A stretch of 64,000 nucleotides of DNA from Abditibacteriaceae bacterium. GTDB lineage: Bacteria; Armatimonadota; Abditibacteriia; Abditibacteriales; Abditibacteriaceae. The first letter of the stretch is position 1. The number at the start of each line of letters is the position of its first letter. The stretch lies in assembly GCA_019239895.1 (NCBI GenBank), contig JAFAZH010000041.1, forward strand, positions 186,001 to 250,000, given 5' to 3'. This document shows positions 14,294 through 22,748 of this stretch, in pieces. A program made the position numbers and the translations under genes. The notes beneath the pieces were generated by a model. That model had not been told where the DNA came from, made no database searches, and saw nothing but the letters and a program-made list of their open reading frames with translations.

Positions 14294-16861
14294 TCAAACC
14301 AAGCGGCCCAATGTATCCAGTAACACTTGCTGCTCGAAGGTGCCTTTGGTGATGTAGGCGTTGGCTCCCACTTCCACGCCCCGGCGTTTGTCCTCCTCGG
14401 AAGCTAGTGAGGTCACAAGAATGATAGGAAGTTCTTTATACTTCATGTCCTGACGTATCTTAGCGGCTAACGATAACCCATTCATATTCGGCATCTCAAT
14501 GTCGGTGACTACAGCATCGAAGGAGCGGGTGTTCAATTTATTGAAAGCATCCAGGCCATCTACGGCGGTGACGACCTCGTAACCCGCACCCTCTAAGATG
14601 CGCTTTTCCTGCGTGCGCGTGGTGATCGAGTCTTCGGCCAGCAGAATAATTTTGCGCTCTGCCACCTCTTCGGTTGGCGTAAGACGCGCCACCGTGACCT
14701 GAGATTTCTGCACACTCTTTATCAGGTCGTGCGGGTTTAAGATCATGCAGACTTCACCCGTGCCCAGAATCGTTGCGCCCGAAACATTGCGGACTCTTTT
14801 GAGCATTGCGCCCAGCGGCTTTAACATAACTTCCTGCTCATCCACCAGGGAATCTACCAAAAGTCCTAGTCGTTCCTCGCCTATTGATAGTACAATACAT
14901 GGCAGTAAATTACTCTGTTGCGGCTTGGTCGCGCTGGCGGATTTAGCCTGAGTCGCTGCGCCATTCTGGTCGTGGCGGGTCGGTTGAGATGGAGAGCGCA
15001 CTTCCAGCAAATGCGCCAGACGTGCTATGGATATGGGCAAGCCCTGCAAGCGGGTGGTCTCGCGTCCTTCTAAAGAGAAGATGTCTTGTTGAGCAATATA
15101 ATAAGCGCCTTGCACCCACTCGACTGGCAAGGCATAAGTTCTGCCTTCCACCTGCACCAGCAGCACCCGTGTAGTCGCTAATGTGAGAGGCAGTTGAATG
15201 CGAAAGCGGCAACCTGCGCCGGGGGCTGAATCCACTTGAATGCTGCCCCGCAACGCTTCGACATTAGCCCGCACCACATCCAGCCCCACACCGCGTCCTG
15301 AGACATCGGTGACTAAGGGACTGGTCGAAAAACCAGGCGAAAAGATTAAAAGTTGAACTTGCTCGTCGGACATCGCTGCCAACTCGGCCTCATTATGCAA
15401 GCGGCGTTTGAGGGCAGACCGTTTAATGGCTGCCACATCCAACCCGCGCCCATCATCACTGAGTTCGACAATCACATTGGTCGCTGTTTGATAACCCCTG
15501 AGCCGCAGCGTAGCCAGGCGCGGTTTACCAGCTCGTTCGCGTTCTTGCGGCAGTTCAATCCCGTGGTCTATGGCGTTGCGGATCATGTGCATCATGGGGT
15601 CTTTCAATTCTTCCAGGATGCGCTTGTCGGCTGTTGTTTCACCCCCTTCCACCAGAAGTTGCACTTCTTTCTCCTGGGTGCGCGATAAATCGCGCACCAT
15701 GCGCGGGAAGAGATTAAAAACGTTAGTCAGGGGCAACAGGCGCACCTTACGAATAGATTCTTCGACTTCATCCGCCACGAAGTTCAAACGTGTTACGTCT
15801 TCATAAGTCGTTTGCCGCAAGCGGCGCAACAGAGCCTGCAACTGTTCCAGACGCGCCGCTTCACGCTCTTGAAAAGCTGCCAGCTTTTTGAGTGCAGTAT
15901 TGTTAGCTACGCCACTGCGTTGAACGTTATTAGGAGTTTCTGCTTGCAGCCTACGAGCAAGCTCATGAAAAGTGCTGCGCATGGCTGTGGTATCTTTCTG
16001 CCACTCTTCCCAGAGTGCAGCCACCGCCTCAAATTCAGCCAGACCCCGCGTGACACGGGTAGTCGTGACCGTTAGCTCGCCTGCCAACGTCATCAAGGCA
16101 TCGAGTTTGGTTGGCTCGACACGAATCGTCTCAATTTTAAAATTCGCGGCACGAGGAGATATTTCTGTAGTTTCAGGCGCAGTTATGGGCGAGGTTTCAT
16201 CCTGCACTTCCGTCAAGGCAGACGATTGAGCATCAGCCACCTCAATAGCAACGGTTGGCGCATCGTCCGCTGGCACCATAGCCGTCTGCGCGGGTGCAGC
16301 CGCGTGCGCCGGTGCAGCAGGCTCATTCAAAGATGAAACTTGGTTTGAAGCCAGTTCGACTTCTGTCTGAGGTGTCGTGGTGAAGGTTATTGCCTTTGGC
16401 TCTGCTTCAGCCATTGGCGGCTGATTTCCCAATGGCACGGAATCTTCGGCTTCCGGTGCCGGTTCAGTGGTTGGTGTTGGGGCTGCCTCCTCACCATCTA
16501 ACTGCGCCAAAACTTGCTCGATGTCTACACCAGCATTGGCTCCCGTCACGGCTTCTTTAACCAGCTTACGAATAGCATCCAAACCACGATAGAGACGGTC
16601 AATAATTTCCGGGGTGAGGGCTTTCTGCCCGCGTGCTGCGCCGCCCAGGGCACTCTCGAAGTGATGCGCCAGAACTTCGACGCCCTCCACCCCCAGCATC
16701 CGGGCCGCACCCTTCAAGCTATGGGCGTTGCGAAAGACCTGTTCTAAGGTGGTGCTCTCTTGAGGATTCACCTCCAGGCGCAGTAATCCCTCATCGAGAC
16801 TCTGTAAGTGTTCTTCGCTCTCCGCCTGGAAAAGCGCCGCTAACTCTTTGTCGTCTATCAT
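14294..16861 (-). CDS. cheA: CheA-type hybrid chemosensory histidine kinase (Hpt-kinase-CheW-REC)
   Basis: The protein has 855 residues. An N-terminal Hpt domain has phosphorylatable H47 in FRNAHSLKGAARM. A long acidic, Ala/Pro/Thr-rich linker (about 125-215) follows. Next come a helical dimerisation region and a CheA-type ATPase with N-box MIRNAIDHGIELP and DDGRGLD. A CheW-like coupling domain and a C-terminal receiver end the protein, the latter with AEDS and phospho-acceptor aspartate in VVTDIEMPNMNG. It autophosphorylates under receptor control and donates phosphate to CheB and probably to the REC of the downstream kinase. The fused REC is typical of WspE, FrzE and ChpA-type kinases, not of flagellar CheA. 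It sits between the MCP and cheB, separated from the MCP by a 231-bp gap holding a large inverted repeat. Confidence 0.94.
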   Translation of the reverse strand: MIDDKELAALFQAESEEHLQSLDEGLLRLEVNPQESTTLEQVFRNAHSLKGAARMLGVEGVEVLAHHFESALGGAARGQKALTPEIIDRLYRGLDAIRKLVKEAVTGANAGVDIEQVLAQLDGEEAAPTPTTEPAPEAEDSVPLGNQPPMAEAEPKAITFTTTPQTEVELASNQVSSLNEPAAPAHAAAPAQTAMVPADDAPTVAIEVADAQSSALTEVQDETSPITAPETTEISPRAANFKIETIRVEPTKLDALMTLAGELTVTTTRVTRGLAEFEAVAALWEEWQKDTTAMRSTFHELARRLQAETPNNVQRSGVANNTALKKLAAFQEREAARLEQLQALLRRLRQTTYEDVTRLNFVADEVEESIRKVRLLPLTNVFNLFPRMVRDLSRTQEKEVQLLVEGGETTADKRILEELKDPMMHMIRNAIDHGIELPQERERAGKPRLATLRLRGYQTATNVIVELSDDGRGLDVAAIKRSALKRRLHNEAELAAMSDEQVQLLIFSPGFSTSPLVTDVSGRGVGLDVVRANVEALRGSIQVDSAPGAGCRFRIQLPLTLATTRVLLVQVEGRTYALPVEWVQGAYYIAQQDIFSLEGRETTRLQGLPISIARLAHLLEVRSPSQPTRHDQNGAATQAKSASATKPQQSNLLPCIVLSIGEERLGLLVDSLVDEQEVMLKPLGAMLKRVRNVSGATILGTGEVCMILNPHDLIKSVQKSQVTVARLTPTEEVAERKIILLAEDSITTRTQEKRILEGAGYEVVTAVDGLDAFNKLNTRSFDAVVTDIEMPNMNGLSLAAKIRQDMKYKELPIILVTSLASEEDKRRGVEVGANAYITKGTFEQQVLLDTLGRLV

Positions 16862-16872
16862 GGTTATCTAAG

Positions 16873-17087
16873 CCCTCACCCCCGGCCCCTCTCCCACGCT
16901 GCGGGCGAGGGGAGTGCGAAGCATTGCTTATTCGTGTCAGAGTGCAAACCGCAGAGGGCACAGAGATTTAAATGTTTTAAGCTTTCTCGGTGTACTCTGC
17001 GCCTCTGCGGTTTTTTCTAACAGAGCGAGCAAGTAGTCTTGTGACCACCCCTCGCCCGCAGCGTGGGAGAGGGGCCGGGGGTGAGGG
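16873..17087. repeat. 215-bp nested inverted-repeat element
   Basis: Perfect 40-base arms lie at 16873-16912 and 17048-17087 (CCCTCACCCCCGGCCCCTCT at the left start). Inside them is a second inverted pair, AAACCGCAGAG...CACAGAG at 16946-16965 and CTCTGCGCCTCTGCGGTTT at 16995-17013, differing by one inserted base. The element fills the gap between the MCP and cheA genes. It encodes no transposase and looks like a MITE-like or composite dispersed repeat. As RNA it would form a very stable hairpin between two operon genes. Confidence 0.9.
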
Positions 17088-17092
17088 TTGAA

Positions 17093-18664
17093 TTAAATCA
17101 TCCGCTTCAACCTCAACGCGGCTTCGCGCAGGTTTTCAACGCTGACGCGAGTCTGGCTCAATCCATCCGCTGTTTCCTTCGCGCCTTTATTGAGCGAGTC
17201 CATTGAAGATAGCACTTGCTTGACGGCAGTAACTTGTTGCGGCACGCTGAGCAGGGTTTGTTGAGCGGCATCCGAAGCGGTGTTGCTGGAAGCGGTCACT
17301 CCGTTAAAAGCCGTCACTGTTTCTTGCGCCAGCATGATGCCTTGTTCGACTGTCTTAGTGCCTTCTTCGGTGGCCATGACAGTGGAATTGGTCGCTTTCT
17401 GAATGTCTTCCACGAGGGCATTGATGCGCTCAGCGGATTTCTTGCTTTCGTCGGCCAGTTTGCGAATCTCTGCTGCCACCACGCCGAAGCCTTTGCCATG
17501 CTCACCGGCTCGCGCGGCTTCAACGGCGGCGTTGAGCGCCAGCATATTCGTCTGGTTGGCTAAGTCGCTCACCAAATTGGTAATCGTGCTAATCTGGCTG
17601 GTCTGCTCGCTCAAACTTAGAATTTGCTCGGCGATGATGCCCACTTTATCCTTCAGGCTAAGCATTCCATCCAGGGTTTGTTGCACGGTGCGGATGCCGT
17701 TATCGGCCACCGAGACGGCCTGGCGTGCGGTATCGGCGGCGGTCTTGACCATTTCTGCTGTCTGGTTGAAAGAGGCGTCTAATTCATCCATCGTAGTCGT
17801 GGTCTCGTTAACGGCAGCCGACTGGTGCATAGCAGTGCGCTCATGCTGCTCAATGGTGGAAGCGATCTCGGTGGACGTGGCGGAGAGGGCACTGGCAGTC
17901 TCGTTGAGCGTGTTGGAAATAGAACGACTCAGGAACCAACCCACCCCCAAGGCGACGATAGCTATAATAGCTACGCCGAGAGTAATTAAGGTGTTGATTC
18001 TGGCTGCAATGACACTTTCAGCCGCGTTAATATCTACTTTCGCACCACGCTCTAATTCAGCATTGCGGGCATTGGCCATCGCCACCACTTTGTCTATGGC
18101 GGCCCGGTGAGCATTATATTTTTGGCGCAGCACCCCATAGGCCAGGGCTTTAGCCGTCTTATAGTCACCCCGCTGAACCGCCGGGATAAACTGCGTGTCG
18201 CGGACATCCAGAAAATCCTTGGCTGGTAGATATGAATCATCCAGCATGGTCGTTTTGAGTTTATCGGCAGAGGGTGGCAAACTCTGTAAATCGGTCATCC
18301 AGAAGTTGTGACGATCAAAATACTCTTTGCGCAGCCGAACGCTTTTCTCGATGAGCGATTCTCGCTCCCCCGGCAAGCGCGTGCTTAATCCGGCCCGATT
18401 GGTTTCATCCGCCATCTGCAAAACCACCATGTAAGCTTCGAGGATATACTCCGGGGGCGGCAGAATATCGGCGATCAGGTCTTTACTCTGCACAATCTCT
18501 TTATATTTAGGACCATTAACCTTGAGGTTATCTAAGGTCGCCCTGAGAGTATTCATTGTGCTGTAAGTTACAATGCCAAAAGCCATAAAGCCCAGCACAA
18601 ATAAGCCGACCAACAGCGACAGCTTGCTCTTAATCTTCATGTGGTTGAAAGTATCCACGCTCAT
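17093..18664 (-). CDS. methyl-accepting chemotaxis protein
   Basis: This 523-residue membrane receptor has TM1 at about 14-36 (LSLLVGLFVLGFMAFGIV) and a periplasmic helical sensor region to about 215. TM2 lies near 225-245 (LGVAIIAIVALGVGWFLS), and a cytoplasmic signalling hairpin has its conserved tip near FGVVAAEIRKLADESKKSAERI (split here at the usual tip residues). No clear HAMP domain follows TM2; the methylation helices start almost at once. It would sense a periplasmic ligand and regulate CheA through the CheW proteins. Start: GGGAGG directly abuts the ATG, while a GTG two codons on (18658) has an ideal six-base spacer, so translation may begin there. Only one receptor is encoded in this operon. 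Confidence 0.92.
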   Translation of the reverse strand: MSVDTFNHMKIKSKLSLLVGLFVLGFMAFGIVTYSTMNTLRATLDNLKVNGPKYKEIVQSKDLIADILPPPEYILEAYMVVLQMADETNRAGLSTRLPGERESLIEKSVRLRKEYFDRHNFWMTDLQSLPPSADKLKTTMLDDSYLPAKDFLDVRDTQFIPAVQRGDYKTAKALAYGVLRQKYNAHRAAIDKVVAMANARNAELERGAKVDINAAESVIAARINTLITLGVAIIAIVALGVGWFLSRSISNTLNETASALSATSTEIASTIEQHERTAMHQSAAVNETTTTMDELDASFNQTAEMVKTAADTARQAVSVADNGIRTVQQTLDGMLSLKDKVGIIAEQILSLSEQTSQISTITNLVSDLANQTNMLALNAAVEAARAGEHGKGFGVVAAEIRKLADESKKSAERINALVEDIQKATNSTVMATEEGTKTVEQGIMLAQETVTAFNGVTASSNTASDAAQQTLLSVPQQVTAVKQVLSSMDSLNKGAKETADGLSQTRVSVENLREAALRLKRMI

Positions 18665-18793
18665 CCTCCCCTAATAAAATCAACTTCTTTAGCAGCTTGC
18701 ACAATTAAGACAGCCACTCAACAGTACGTTGTCATCTGCATGACATTGCGCTTCAGCTTACTCGTAAGCATAGTGCGATTTTAACCCCACACT

Positions 18794-19873
18794 TTAAACT
18801 TCTTCATAAACCACAAGATGAGACTGCGTCAGAACTTTAGCGAGATCGAGCAGCCCTAACATCTTACTGCCATGTGACGCGGTGCCAGTCAGGTAATCAT
18901 CCCCCAGAGCTTGCACGGCAGCAGGCACCGGCAAAATATCGGCAGGCCGCAAATAAACGACATCCAACACTTCATCTACCGGAATGCCGACTAACAACTC
19001 ATTAAACCCAATAACGGCCACTTTAATCTGGTCATTGAGGTCTACTTCCGGTATCTGAAGCACTCCGCGAATATCAATGAGGGTGAGAATATCACCACGC
19101 AAGTTCATTTGCCCTACGATGTGCGCCGGACAGCAGGGCACCGGTGTAACGTGACGAAGCGATGCAAACTCGCGCACTAGGTGCAAGTCAATACCGAAGT
19201 ATTCCCCACTTAAGGCGACAACCGCTACTGGTAACAGCCCGGTAAAATCCTGGGCTGCAATTGGTTGCATGAGACTGCGGGCACGCTCGCGCAGGATTTC
19301 TCGTTCGGCCAGAGTCGCCTCCGGGTAAAACGTGCAGTCTTGATTCCCCAGCGGCCACGCCCCGCGCTCATCATCCAGGCTTATTTCATCTGGCAAGCGC
19401 AGCAGGCTTGCCAGATGAAGGAGCATAATAATATTCTCGCCTACCCTAGCCACGCCAGCGATGCAATATCCCTCCGCGCTGGAGCGATTGGCTGTGCCGG
19501 ATGCCTGCGCTGCATAAAGGGAAGCAACTTCAATGTGTTCGGGGTTAATCTGGCGCACATTGCGCACCTCATTGACTATCATCCCCGCCAGATGCCCTTC
19601 CCACTCTAAGACAATAACTTTATCGTCAATACAATAAGGCTGCGCCGGACGGCCCAGACGTAAGTTTAAGTCCATCACCGGAACTACCTTGCCGCGTATG
19701 TTCACCACTCCGACAATGTAAGGCGGTGTTTCTCCCACCGGCGTTATGTCCGGCAGCCAGAGGATTTCTCGCACTACTAAGGCATCCACCGCATAAATAG
19801 AGTTCGCCAGACCGAAAGTGAGATAGGTCGCGGCTGGCGCGTCGAGTGTTGAGAGTTCAGTGCTGGAAACCAT
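18794..19873 (-). CDS. cheW: tandem CheW-domain coupling protein
   Basis: The protein has 359 residues, about twice a normal CheW. The first CheW domain covers about 15-160 (YLTFGLANSIYAVDALVVREIL, then PYIVGVVNIRGKVVPVMDL; the two are separate strands of the fold). The second covers about 205-355 (VVALSGEYFGIDLHLVREF, then HIVGQMNLRGDILTLIDIRG). Both keep the NIRG/NLRG turn typical of CheW. It should bridge the MCP and CheA, and two domains in one chain could cross-link two receptor or kinase units. It lies 12 bases after cheR and 130 before the MCP gene. It replaces the two separate CheW proteins found in Wsp-type systems, as an inferred fusion. Confidence 0.92.
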   Translation of the reverse strand: MVSSTELSTLDAPAATYLTFGLANSIYAVDALVVREILWLPDITPVGETPPYIVGVVNIRGKVVPVMDLNLRLGRPAQPYCIDDKVIVLEWEGHLAGMIVNEVRNVRQINPEHIEVASLYAAQASGTANRSSAEGYCIAGVARVGENIIMLLHLASLLRLPDEISLDDERGAWPLGNQDCTFYPEATLAEREILRERARSLMQPIAAQDFTGLLPVAVVALSGEYFGIDLHLVREFASLRHVTPVPCCPAHIVGQMNLRGDILTLIDIRGVLQIPEVDLNDQIKVAVIGFNELLVGIPVDEVLDVVYLRPADILPVPAAVQALGDDYLTGTASHGSKMLGLLDLAKVLTQSHLVVYEEV

Positions 19874-19884
19874 AAGATTTCTTT

Positions 19885-21423
19885 TTATGCCATCTCTTGC
19901 AAATGCCCAAGGATAGTAGCCGCCGTTAAGCCATCACAGGCTTCCACCACTTCCTGCGGTGGCATTTTTTGAAGCAGTTCCCTCGCTGTCTTGCGCATCT
20001 GGCGTGCTCTGGGCATATCTCCCTCACGCTGATAAAGCGCACCTAAGTCAATGTAAGCAGCCACATAAGAAGGAGCCAAGTAGATTACTTTTTTTAGCAG
20101 GTTCTTGGCTTCGTCCGCCTGTCCCTGTTCTTCTACAATATGGGCTAATAGATGATAAGGCGCAGGAGCAAAGGAGTCAAGGGTAATCGCCTGGCGACAA
20201 TAGACAGCGGCCTTTACGTGCTGTCCCAAGTTGGCATAAGCTTGCGCCGCCAGTGCCAGCACCGCAAAGTTATCGGTATCCCGCCGCAGCGCGTCTTCTA
20301 ACTTCTCTAGAGCAACCGTATAAGAGCCGTTGTGCAGCAGCGACTTCACCTGTTGCAGCAACTCCTCTGTGTTGGATGGCAATTCTGCTGGGAGTTTTGA
20401 GGACGGCTCTAGCGATGTCTTATTTGTCTTCTCCTGTGCAGGTACTGCGTTTTTGGCAGGCGGAATTATTGATGGATGACTATGGGGCCTCGCAGCCGGC
20501 GTCCTCTGCTGTGGAGTAGCAGGCTTTATTTGAACCGTAGGCGGAGTAGCTGGCACTGGAAGTGGCTGGCTGGGCGGTGCAATGGCTGCTTTGAGGTGGC
20601 GCTGATAGGCTACGGATTCGGGGAACATCTTGGTCTTTAATTGCCCTAAATTCTGATGGTTTAATTCCGCGTGCCCGGTGACTAGATAGCCCTCATCAGC
20701 CAAGCTCAGTTCAAATTTGCGCAACACGGCCCCTACTGCCGCAGGATCAAAGTAGATCAGCACGTTGCGGCAGAGAATTAAATCCATTTCATGAATGTCG
20801 GCAGCCGGATTGGGAAAAGGGTCACGGCGCAGGTTGCCATGACGGAAAGTGACCATGCGTCGTATCTGCGGGTCAATCTCATAACCCTTTGGCACCGGCT
20901 GAAAGTAACGCTGGCGCAGTTCCGTATCTACCATCCGAAAAGACCACTCACTATAGATGCCCTGGCGGGCTTTGTCCAGAACTTCCTCATTAATGTCTGT
21001 GCCGAGGATAAGCAGCTTCCAGCCAGTGTGATGGGGCAGTAGCTCATGCAGCAGGATAGCCAGAGAATAAGCCTCTTCGCCCGTGGAGCAGCCTGCACTC
21101 CAGACTCGCAAGATATGGCGACGGCGGTTGCGCTCAATCAGTTCGGGCAGAATTGTCTGTTGCAGCAGCGTTAATTGGCCCTTGTCCCGAAAGAAATAAC
21201 TCTCCCCATTGGTTAGACGCGCCATGAGCTGCTTCCACTCCACTTCACTCTGGGGCGTTGCATTATCTAGTAGCTGATAATAGGCTTCGGGCCGCAGCAG
21301 CTTCAGTTCCTTCATCCTGAACGCCAACGTCCTACGGAATTGCTCGTGGTCTTTGTCGCGGATATGCAGTCCCGTGCGGGATGTCAGTAATTTATGAAAG
21401 CTTTGCAACAGGGCATCTTCCAT
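19885..21423 (-). CDS. cheR: CheR-type methyltransferase with C-terminal TPR repeats
   Basis: The ATG at 21423 is chosen over an upstream GTG at 21444 because GGAG lies seven bases before it. The CheR N-terminal helical domain (about 1-75) is followed by the SAM-binding domain with RVWSAGCSTGEEAYSL near 106-121, ILGTDINEE and LILCRNVLIYF. A Pro/Ala/Thr-rich linker (about 270-340) leads to roughly four TPR units (about 350-500). It methylates MCP glutamates. CheR proteins with TPR tails (WspC, FrzF) belong to alternative chemosensory pathways. It is the first gene of the operon and diverges from the esterase gene across a roughly 250-bp intergenic region that should hold the operon promoter. 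Confidence 0.93.
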   Translation of the reverse strand: MEDALLQSFHKLLTSRTGLHIRDKDHEQFRRTLAFRMKELKLLRPEAYYQLLDNATPQSEVEWKQLMARLTNGESYFFRDKGQLTLLQQTILPELIERNRRRHILRVWSAGCSTGEEAYSLAILLHELLPHHTGWKLLILGTDINEEVLDKARQGIYSEWSFRMVDTELRQRYFQPVPKGYEIDPQIRRMVTFRHGNLRRDPFPNPAADIHEMDLILCRNVLIYFDPAAVGAVLRKFELSLADEGYLVTGHAELNHQNLGQLKTKMFPESVAYQRHLKAAIAPPSQPLPVPATPPTVQIKPATPQQRTPAARPHSHPSIIPPAKNAVPAQEKTNKTSLEPSSKLPAELPSNTEELLQQVKSLLHNGSYTVALEKLEDALRRDTDNFAVLALAAQAYANLGQHVKAAVYCRQAITLDSFAPAPYHLLAHIVEEQGQADEAKNLLKKVIYLAPSYVAAYIDLGALYQREGDMPRARQMRKTARELLQKMPPQEVVEACDGLTAATILGHLQEMA

Positions 21424-21672
21424 GTATTCGCTCCGCAATGGCACTCTGGCGTACCTGCTATTGGACTTATTTTACCTTGTTCCTGTTATTAATAAGCTGC
21501 TAACTGGATATTTGGATGTTGTGGTAGCTCTATCCGGGTATTCTGTCTGATGAAAGCGTGGCATGAGATCCTGTTGCTAGATTTGCCACCGGAAAGCTAT
21601 TGACCTCACGTTATAATAGACTCGTCTCCAAGCCTATTAGTAGGCCACTGCACCATCCATAAAAGGGTCAAC

Positions 21673-22614
21673 ATGAAAAATCTAACTGGCTGCTTGCTTA
21701 TTCCACCTCTTCTTATGTCCGTTGCTTACGCTGCCTGGAGCCAGACGACTCCCGCGCCTAATCCCAGGGCACCGGCCCAGAATGCCATTAAAGACTATAA
21801 ACTCGGCCCCGGCTCTCTGCCGCAGGAAGGGGTGCCTAAAGGCAAGCTGGAAGGGCCATTTTTATTTAAGAGCCAGATTATTGCGAATACTGTCCGCAAA
21901 TATTGGGTCTATGTGCCCGCTCAATATACGCCCGCTAAACCGGCTTGTGTCCTGGTGTTTCAGGATGGGCAACGCGCTATCAACCCAAAGGGTGTGCTGC
22001 GTGTGCCAAACGTCATGGACAACCTTATCTACCGTAAGGAAATGCCTGTAACTATTGGCATCTTTATTACGCCGGGACAACGCGGCGAAGAATACCCAGA
22101 CCGGATCGGCAATGACAACCCGGACAACCGTAGCGTTGAATATGATTCTCTTGGTGACACTTACGCCCGCTTTATCACCGAGGAAATGTTGCCCGAAGTC
22201 CGCAAGAGCTATAACTTAACGGATGATCCAGCCGGGCGGGCTATTGGCGGGGCCAGTAGTGGGGCAATCTGTGCTTTTACTGTCGCCTGGGAACGGCCTA
22301 ATGCTTTTCGCAAAGTCATTAGCCTGATTGGGAGTTTTACGGACATTCGAGGTGGGCATGTCTACCCTGACCTCATCCGTAAAAGCGACCCCAAGCCGAT
22401 TCGCATCTTTCTTCAAGACGGTATCTATGACAACCGTAACCCGGACAACCCAAAGCGCGACTGGCACTTGCAGAACGAGGCGATGGTAGCAGCCTTAAAA
22501 GAGAAGGGTTATGACATGGCCTACGTGTTTGGCGAGGGCAATCATTCGGACAATCACGGCGGCGCGATTCTGCCCGAAATCCTGCGCTGGATGTGGCGGG
22601 ATTACCCGAAGTAA
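21673..22614 (+). CDS. secreted alpha/beta-hydrolase of the enterochelin-esterase-like family
   Basis: The protein has 313 residues with an N-terminal signal peptide (LTGCLLIPPLLMSVAYAAWS). The mature part shows an alpha/beta hydrolase fold. The nucleophile is S195 in GGASSGAIC, a candidate acid is the aspartate in FLQDGIYDN, and the histidine is in GEGNHSDNHGG near the C-terminus. PVTIGIFITPGQR and RKYWVYVPAQY match the COG2382 (Fes-like) putative esterase family, which includes sugar-ester (feruloyl/acetyl) esterases as well as siderophore esterases. With glycoside hydrolases nearby, an ester hydrolase acting on carbohydrate substituents is more likely than enterobactin hydrolysis; this is inference. 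AAGGG precedes the ATG. Confidence 0.85.
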   Translation: MKNLTGCLLIPPLLMSVAYAAWSQTTPAPNPRAPAQNAIKDYKLGPGSLPQEGVPKGKLEGPFLFKSQIIANTVRKYWVYVPAQYTPAKPACVLVFQDGQRAINPKGVLRVPNVMDNLIYRKEMPVTIGIFITPGQRGEEYPDRIGNDNPDNRSVEYDSLGDTYARFITEEMLPEVRKSYNLTDDPAGRAIGGASSGAICAFTVAWERPNAFRKVISLIGSFTDIRGGHVYPDLIRKSDPKPIRIFLQDGIYDNRNPDNPKRDWHLQNEAMVAALKEKGYDMAYVFGEGNHSDNHGGAILPEILRWMWRDYPK

Positions 22615-22638
22615 ATTGGGTGTTGCCACTAATGAGCC

Positions 22639-22724
22639 AACGAACCCGGAGCGTGAGCGACGGGCTAGAGTAGCATAGCACGAGACACTATCACTATAGC
22701 CCGTGCTCACGCTCCGGGTTCGTT
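22639..22724. repeat. inverted repeat element, copy 2 of the 10383 family
   Basis: The left arm at 22639-22667 (AACGAACCCGGAGCGTGAGC...) and right arm at 22697-22724 are complementary except for one deleted base. Compared with the copy at 10383-10465, two stem positions change on both arms (A-T to G-C and T-A to G-C), so pairing is kept. It lies between the convergent esterase and PRC-barrel genes. Confidence 0.88.
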
Positions 22725-22748
22725 GATGACAGGGTTAGCTGCGGCTAC

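Noticed and set aside
16873..17087. Insertion sequence
   Set aside because: Inverted arms are present but there is no transposase and no clear target duplication; called only a repeat element.
17403..18110. 235-codon plus-strand open frame
   Set aside because: Antisense shadow of the MCP signalling domain; serine/alanine-rich, as expected from the complement.
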